A stretch of 64,000 bases of DNA from the NCBI GenBank assembly GCA_002633005.1, contig NMRA01000048.1, forward strand, positions 186,001 to 250,000, read 5' to 3'. The notes beneath the pieces are model-generated. The model saw nothing but the letters and a program-made list of their open reading frames with translations. It made no database searches and had not been told where the DNA came from. This stretch comes from Phoronis australis. Taxonomy: Eukaryota; Phoronida; Phoronidae. The translations under genes were made by a program, and so were the position numbers. Shown piece after piece: positions 63,401-64,000 of the stretch (position 1 is the first letter of the stretch; each line of letters begins with the position of its first letter).

Positions 63401-63478
63401 ATCTAGAATTCTGAAAAACTCTATACGATTCTACCTTTTGGGTTCCCTATAATCCTCACACTCAGTCAGTCTGGCCAT
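35531..63478 (-). CDS. Teneurin (gene span; 23 coding exons per transcript)
   Basis: Large type II transmembrane adhesion protein. Relatives act at neuronal surfaces, forming dimers and binding latrophilin receptors. The exon chain on the minus strand keeps phase at every junction and yields about 2,460 residues (2,487 if exon 20 uses its distal donor). In order: a 64-75 residue cytoplasmic tail, a 20-residue transmembrane helix, a juxtamembrane linker, a domain with [18 protein letters not shown], and eight EGF repeats. EGF2 and EGF5 each lack one cysteine, replaced by Tyr and Phe. Then come a transthyretin-like domain ([20 protein letters not shown]), a plug region (CGDGG, GNGQRRP), NHL propeller repeats, a long YD-repeat shell, an RHS core ([27 protein letters not shown]) and a C-terminal Tox-GHH/TCAP-like region. 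Vertebrate teneurins are about 2,700-2,800 residues, and most of the difference is the short tail. Only one copy is visible, so no paralogue symbol is given. Confidence 0.97.
36412..37405 (-). other. Teneurin intron 22
   Basis: A 994-base GT-AG intron (donor G|GTATGC at 37,405, acceptor TTTCAG at 36,412). No gene inside. Two GGGTCCT words occur near 36,967-36,990. Confidence 0.8.
37406..39035 (-). CDS. Teneurin exon 22 (YD shell and RHS core)
   Basis: The largest exon (1,630 bases). It begins [18 protein letters not shown] after the acceptor TTCTCTTTCCAG and ends ALT-G before G|GTATGC (phase 1). It carries many YD-type motifs ([30 protein letters not shown]) and the RHS-associated core ([32 protein letters not shown]) that closes the barrel. 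No internal frameshift. Confidence 0.97.
39036..42027 (-). other. Teneurin intron 21 (3.0 kb)
   Basis: No nested gene recognised. It contains a CpG-richer block at about 40,929-41,427 with inverted ends (GGGCTTGGAA / TTCCAAGCCT), likely a transposable element. Short frames of 60-144 codons inside are not supported. Confidence 0.6.
40929..41427. mobile_element. Probable small DNA element in teneurin intron 21
   Basis: About 500 bp bounded by short inverted ends (ATCAAACAGGGCTTGGAA on the left, TTCCAAGCCTTGATCAA on the right). It is markedly richer in CpG and CGCG words than the surrounding intron and includes a GCGCGCTACCCAGCC word resembling family B ends. There is no transposase frame. Confidence 0.45.
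42028..42330 (-). CDS. Teneurin exon 21 (YD repeats)
   Basis: Exactly 101 codons, phase 0 at both ends: [20 protein letters not shown] ... [13 protein letters not shown]. The acceptor is TCAATTTTGCAG and the donor AAG|GTGAGT. It continues the YD shell between exons 20 and 22 with no gap relative to the family. Confidence 0.95.
42331..44521 (-). other. Teneurin intron 20 (2.2 kb)
   Basis: No gene seen. A degenerate tRNA A-box-like word (TTGCTTAGTGGTTAAA) near 43,448 on the + strand lacks a proper B box and is not called. The first 81 bases on the transcript side (44,602-44,522) are intronic only if the proximal donor of exon 20 is used. Confidence 0.6.
44603..44844 (-). CDS. Teneurin exon 20 (YD repeats; alternative donors)
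   Basis: Begins after TTTTGTAG with two bases completing a Gly codon: [21 protein letters not shown] onward. Two in-phase donors exist. Ending at 44,603 (CTG AGG|GTAGGG) joins VARRLR directly to [12 protein letters not shown], collinear with other teneurins, so it is preferred. Ending at 44,522 (TCG|GTATGT) adds 27 residues rich in Arg and His ([13 protein letters not shown]...). RSRR, just upstream in the common part, is a possible furin-type site. Confidence 0.85.
44845..45863 (-). other. Teneurin intron 19, candidate GC-AG intron
   Basis: The acceptor TTTTGTAG at 44,845 is clear. On the donor side the only phase-compatible strong match is a GC donor, CATG|GCAAGT at 45,863. The phase-compatible GT alternative (GATG|GTCTTC, 18 bases further in) is a poor donor and would add residues absent from the family. 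No gene inside the intron. Confidence 0.6.
45864..46941 (-). CDS. Teneurin exon 19 (end of NHL propeller, start of YD shell)
   Basis: Begins [20 protein letters not shown] after the acceptor TATGCTTTTAG and ends ...QLIVQHG before the candidate GC donor. NHL-type blades ([38 protein letters not shown]) are followed by the first YD motifs ([18 protein letters not shown]). It contains a cysteine-rich [10 protein letters not shown] loop typical of the propeller. Confidence 0.95.
46942..47565 (-). other. Teneurin intron 18
   Basis: A 624-base GT-AG intron (donor GAG|GTAGGG). Nothing else recognised. Confidence 0.8.
47566..47723 (-). CDS. Teneurin exon 18 (NHL propeller)
   Basis: A 158-base exon encoding [20 protein letters not shown] through CDRPANRDE. 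The acceptor is TTTTACTCAG and the donor GAG|GTAGGG, phase 0. One NHL blade. Confidence 0.93.
47724..48283 (-). other. Teneurin intron 17
   Basis: 560 bases, nothing else recognised. An alternative in-phase donor (TTG|GTGAAG) lies 12 bases downstream of the chosen AAG|GTATTG. The latter gives the family-like [10 protein letters not shown] junction. Confidence 0.75.
48284..48519 (-). CDS. Teneurin exon 17 (NHL propeller)
   Basis: Encodes [20 protein letters not shown] ... [23 protein letters not shown]...HPKG. The acceptor is TTTGTTTTAG. The VAGTG and CGDGG motifs are hallmark teneurin propeller strings. Confidence 0.94.
48520..50589 (-). other. Teneurin intron 16 (2.1 kb)
   Basis: No gene recognised. 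AT-rich, with short frames only. Confidence 0.75.
50590..50842 (-). CDS. Teneurin exon 16 (start of NHL propeller)
   Basis: Encodes [60 protein letters not shown] and [20 protein letters not shown]. The acceptor is TGTCTTTCATAG and the donor TTGAG|GTAACT (phase 2). The first NHL blade follows the plug. Confidence 0.95.
51123..51263 (-). CDS. Teneurin exon 15 (plug/beta-sandwich region)
   Basis: Encodes [46 protein letters not shown]. The acceptor is GTGCTCACTGCAG and the donor GAAG|GTAAAA. Matches the family string in which VSVGYEY leads to a GWxLDxHH motif (here RWNLDIHH). Confidence 0.94.
51623..51890 (-). CDS. Teneurin exon 14
   Basis: Encodes [20 protein letters not shown] ... [25 protein letters not shown]. 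The acceptor is CATCTGCCGCAG, phase 0, and the donor ATTG|GTGAGT. The [12 protein letters not shown] block is strongly teneurin-like. Confidence 0.94.
51891..52683 (-). other. Teneurin intron 13
   Basis: 793 bases, nothing else recognised. Confidence 0.8.
52684..52954 (-). CDS. Teneurin exon 13
   Basis: Encodes [47 protein letters not shown] and AIIPESQ. The acceptor is ATACCGTTTAG and the donor CAG|GTAAGC, phase 0. NGGGSVTL and IIPESQ are family landmarks. Confidence 0.95.
52955..53362 (-). other. Teneurin intron 12
   Basis: 408 bases between donor GATC|GTGAGT and acceptor ACCGTTTAG. Nothing else recognised. Confidence 0.8.
53363..53482 (-). CDS. Teneurin exon 12 (transthyretin-like domain)
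   Basis: A 120-base exon: [40 protein letters not shown]. The acceptor is TGTGTTGTAG. The strand pattern is that of the carboxypeptidase-regulatory/transthyretin-like fold placed just after the EGF array in teneurins. Confidence 0.93.
53483..54064 (-). other. Teneurin intron 11 beginning in a GT-rich repeat
   Basis: 582 bases. On the transcript strand the intron opens GTGTGTGTGGGGGTGTGGGT and continues as GT/GGGT repeats for about 40 bases, so the 5' splice site is the first unit of a (GT)n-like tract. Nothing else recognised. Confidence 0.85.
54024..54066. repeat. (CA)n / CCCACA-rich simple repeat at a splice donor
   Basis: On the + strand: ACGCACCAACACACACCCAC and onward to ACACACCTTTC. 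It overlaps the donor of teneurin exon 11. Confidence 0.9.
54065..54272 (-). CDS. Teneurin exon 11
   Basis: Encodes [61 protein letters not shown]. The acceptor is TTCTTCCCACTAG and the donor AAAG|GTGTGT (phase 2). The CxDPDCC and FFDRxxFLI motifs link the EGF array to the transthyretin-like domain. Confidence 0.94.
54273..54745 (-). other. Teneurin intron 10
   Basis: 473 bases (donor AGAG|GTCTGT). Nothing else recognised. Confidence 0.8.
54746..54889 (-). CDS. Teneurin exon 10 (EGF repeat 8)
   Basis: Encodes [33 protein letters not shown] and NDNLDNDR. The acceptor is TCTCGTACACCAG and the donor GAG|GTCTGT. Six cysteines form a complete EGF repeat, followed by an acidic DNLDND run. Confidence 0.93.
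54890..55479 (-). other. Teneurin intron 9
   Basis: 590 bases (donor CTTG|GTGAGT). It has a short run of GATATT units near 55,070-55,087. Nothing else recognised. Confidence 0.8.
55480..55662 (-). CDS. Teneurin exon 9 (EGF repeats 6 and 7)
   Basis: Reads [60 protein letters not shown]. Two complete six-cysteine repeats. The acceptor is TGATTTTTAG. Phase 1 at both ends, like the other EGF exons, so they can be gained or skipped without a frameshift. Confidence 0.94.
55663..56132 (-). other. Teneurin intron 8
   Basis: 470 bases (donor ATAG|GTAATC). Nothing else recognised. Confidence 0.8.
56133..56351 (-). CDS. Teneurin exon 8 (EGF repeats 4 and 5)
   Basis: EGF4 reads [20 protein letters not shown] and is complete. 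EGF5 reads [20 protein letters not shown]: the third cysteine is replaced by Phe, leaving five. The linker [10 protein letters not shown] carries an N-glycosylation sequon (NIT). The acceptor is CCATGTCTTTGCAG. Confidence 0.94.
56352..56868 (-). other. Teneurin intron 7
   Basis: 517 bases (donor TTAG|GTATGG). Nothing else recognised. Confidence 0.8.
56869..57063 (-). CDS. Teneurin exon 7 (EGF repeats 2 and 3)
   Basis: EGF2 reads [20 protein letters not shown] with Tyr in place of the third cysteine. EGF3 reads [20 protein letters not shown] and is complete. The acceptor is GTGTTTCTGTTTAG. In vertebrates the unpaired cysteines of EGF2 and EGF5 form disulphides between two chains, and the same arrangement is kept here. 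Confidence 0.94.
57064..57711 (-). other. Teneurin intron 6
   Basis: 648 bases (donor CAAA|GTGAGT). Nothing else recognised. Confidence 0.8.
57712..57816 (-). CDS. Teneurin exon 6 (EGF repeat 1)
   Basis: Encodes [36 protein letters not shown] complete six-cysteine repeat with the family string CHCFPGF. The acceptor is ATTGCCTTTTTAG. Confidence 0.94.
57817..59914 (-). other. Teneurin intron 5 (2.1 kb)
   Basis: No nested gene or clear repeat recognised. Confidence 0.7.
59915..60035 (-). CDS. Teneurin exon 5
   Basis: Encodes [40 protein letters not shown]. The acceptor is TGTGTTTGACAG, phase 0, and the donor TACG|GTGAGT. The LAFYNDG...EQVSF motif is conserved just before EGF1 in teneurins. 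Confidence 0.94.
60036..60689 (-). other. Teneurin intron 4
   Basis: 654 bases. The donor is GAT|GTACGT in phase 0. A GTGAGA donor four bases further is out of phase with exon 5. Nothing else recognised. Confidence 0.8.
60690..60958 (-). CDS. Teneurin exon 4
   Basis: Encodes [72 protein letters not shown]. The acceptor is TTGCTCATTGCAG. The [18 protein letters not shown] string is nearly invariant in the family and anchors the identification. Confidence 0.96.
61234..61338 (-). CDS. Teneurin exon 3 (juxtamembrane linker)
   Basis: Encodes [35 protein letters not shown]. Low-complexity extracellular linker with a possible NSS sequon. The acceptor is TCTGTTCAG and the donor ACAG|GTGAGA. Assignment rests mainly on phase (1/1) and position, since this region is poorly conserved. 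Confidence 0.8.
61339..61712 (-). other. Teneurin intron 2
   Basis: 374 bases (donor ATTG|GTGAGA). Nothing else recognised. Confidence 0.75.
61713..61921 (-). CDS. Teneurin exon 2 (cytoplasmic tail and transmembrane helix)
   Basis: Begins after TTGTTTCTAG with one base completing an Arg codon. It encodes 49 cytoplasmic residues, [20 protein letters not shown] ... [16 protein letters not shown], then a 20-residue helix [18 protein letters not shown]... The basic residues before the helix fit a type II (N-in) orientation. KKPKDR is a weak nuclear-localisation-like cluster, and [10 protein letters not shown] is the only proline-rich stretch. Confidence 0.93.
61922..62657 (-). other. Teneurin intron 1 (3' part)
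   Basis: 736 bases between the nearer candidate first exon and exon 2. No in-phase extra exon was found, so the tail is probably complete as described. Confidence 0.6.
62658..62734 (-). CDS. Teneurin candidate first exon 1b
   Basis: From ATG 62,734 (context GAGATGG, G at -3 and +4): [16 protein letters not shown]..., 25 codons plus AG before donor AAG|GTACAG. Phase 2, so joining to exon 2 gives Arg. The frame upstream meets a stop (TAA near 62,793), which supports initiation here. Gives a 75-residue cytoplasmic tail. Confidence 0.6.
62735..63434 (-). other. Sequence between candidate teneurin first exons
   Basis: 700 bases with no coding exon recognised. It may contain the promoter of first exon 1b. 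Confidence 0.5.
63435..63478 (-). CDS. Teneurin candidate first exon 1a
   Basis: ATG 63,478 in strong context (A at -3, G at +4): [14 protein letters not shown] plus AG before donor AAAAG|GTAGAA, phase 2. Spliced to exon 2 it gives Arg and a 64-residue cytoplasmic tail. The short charged start (CEDYREPKR) is reminiscent of the first residues of vertebrate teneurins, but they are too few for confidence. It could also be the last part of an upstream exon beginning outside the window. Confidence 0.6.
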
Positions 63479-64000
63479 GATCTGTATATCACTGCACACT
63501 GGCACAACTAAATCCCTAACCACCTAAACCAGAAAACCTATCCCATTGTTTATTTACATCTCACCTTTCATTCCAGCCAATTAGCCATAATGAGCAGACA
63601 CCAGTCCAGCATAACGTATTTCAACACAACTTAATGAAAAGCAGTCTCGAGACATAAACACCCACTCAGGTGCATCATGGGTAGTCCTGGGTAAATATGT
63701 TGCTGCGAGACCACCTCCATGAAAAACTGAACCCATTGTTATTGGTGCAAAGCAATAAGTTGGGGGTATGCTATATCCAGTAAAAGATATGGAGGTCGGT
63801 GGTGGAGTTTGAAATGTAGCCATGTCTCCTGCTTTTGTTGACTAAATTCACTCCCTTCTTACCAAAAATTAAGGCAGAAATTTTTGCTGAAGTTTTCAAC
63901 TTGGCCATTACGTACTGGAGTGAAGGCTATTTAGCCACCAAAGGTCTGTGGTATAGTTGCTTTTACTCACAAAGTGACCCTGTTTATAACACTTTCTTAA
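63479..64000 (-). other. Upstream of teneurin first exon 1a
   Basis: Candidate promoter or 5' UTR. An 80-codon frame at 63,581-63,823 (minus strand) starts MATFQTPPPTSISFTGYS. It lacks recognisable splice sites in phase with the teneurin and is not called as coding. Confidence 0.4.

Noticed and set aside
63581..63823. 80-codon minus-strand frame upstream of the teneurin first exons (MATFQTPPPTSISF...)
   Set aside because: No donor in phase with exon 2 and no teneurin-tail resemblance; could be part of a 5' UTR.
1..64000. Bacterial-style features (operons, CRISPR arrays, insertion sequences, attachment sites)
   Set aside because: The window is plainly eukaryotic with spliced genes; no regular direct-repeat and spacer array exists.

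Overview
This is a eukaryotic, animal window. It holds two recognisable genes, both cut by many spliceosomal introns, inside AT-rich sequence littered with short inverted-repeat (MITE-like) elements. The presence of a full-length teneurin points to a bilaterian (teneurins are known from bilaterians and choanoflagellates, and the intron density here fits an animal). I cannot name the species from sequence alone. A marine invertebrate is a guess.

Layout. Positions 1 to about 25,000 contain no gene I can support, only dispersed repeats: a large inverted repeat (about 7,520-10,727), three copies of a small terminal-inverted-repeat family, two copies of a second family, a foldback element at 18,416-18,830 and several short tandem repeats. 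From about 25,216 to 30,253 on the + strand lies a cyclic-nucleotide-gated cation channel of the CNGA type (three exons seen, 594 residues plus stop; the true N-terminus is uncertain). From 63,478 down to 35,531 on the - strand lies a complete teneurin (23 coding exons per transcript, about 2,460-2,500 residues): short cytoplasmic tail, one transmembrane helix, eight EGF repeats, transthyretin-like and plug region, NHL propeller, YD/RHS shell, RHS core and C-terminal Tox-GHH/TCAP-like region. The two genes converge tail to tail across about 5.3 kb.

The exon chain of the teneurin was built by hand: every junction keeps phase and joins protein segments in the order of the family. The most informative findings are in this gene: two candidate alternative first exons (both ending in phase 2 and both fitting the same exon 2), each giving a very short cytoplasmic tail; two in-phase donors in exon 20 that include or skip an Arg/His-rich segment with furin-like sites; a candidate GC-AG intron; and a donor inside a GT-repeat tract. 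In the channel gene the acceptor of the last exon abuts a sequence closely resembling the arm of the 18.4 kb foldback element.

The two genes have no known direct functional link. CNG channels turn cGMP/cAMP changes into cation currents in sensory cells, and teneurins are cell-surface adhesion proteins of the nervous system. I did not find a previously undescribed multi-gene system here.
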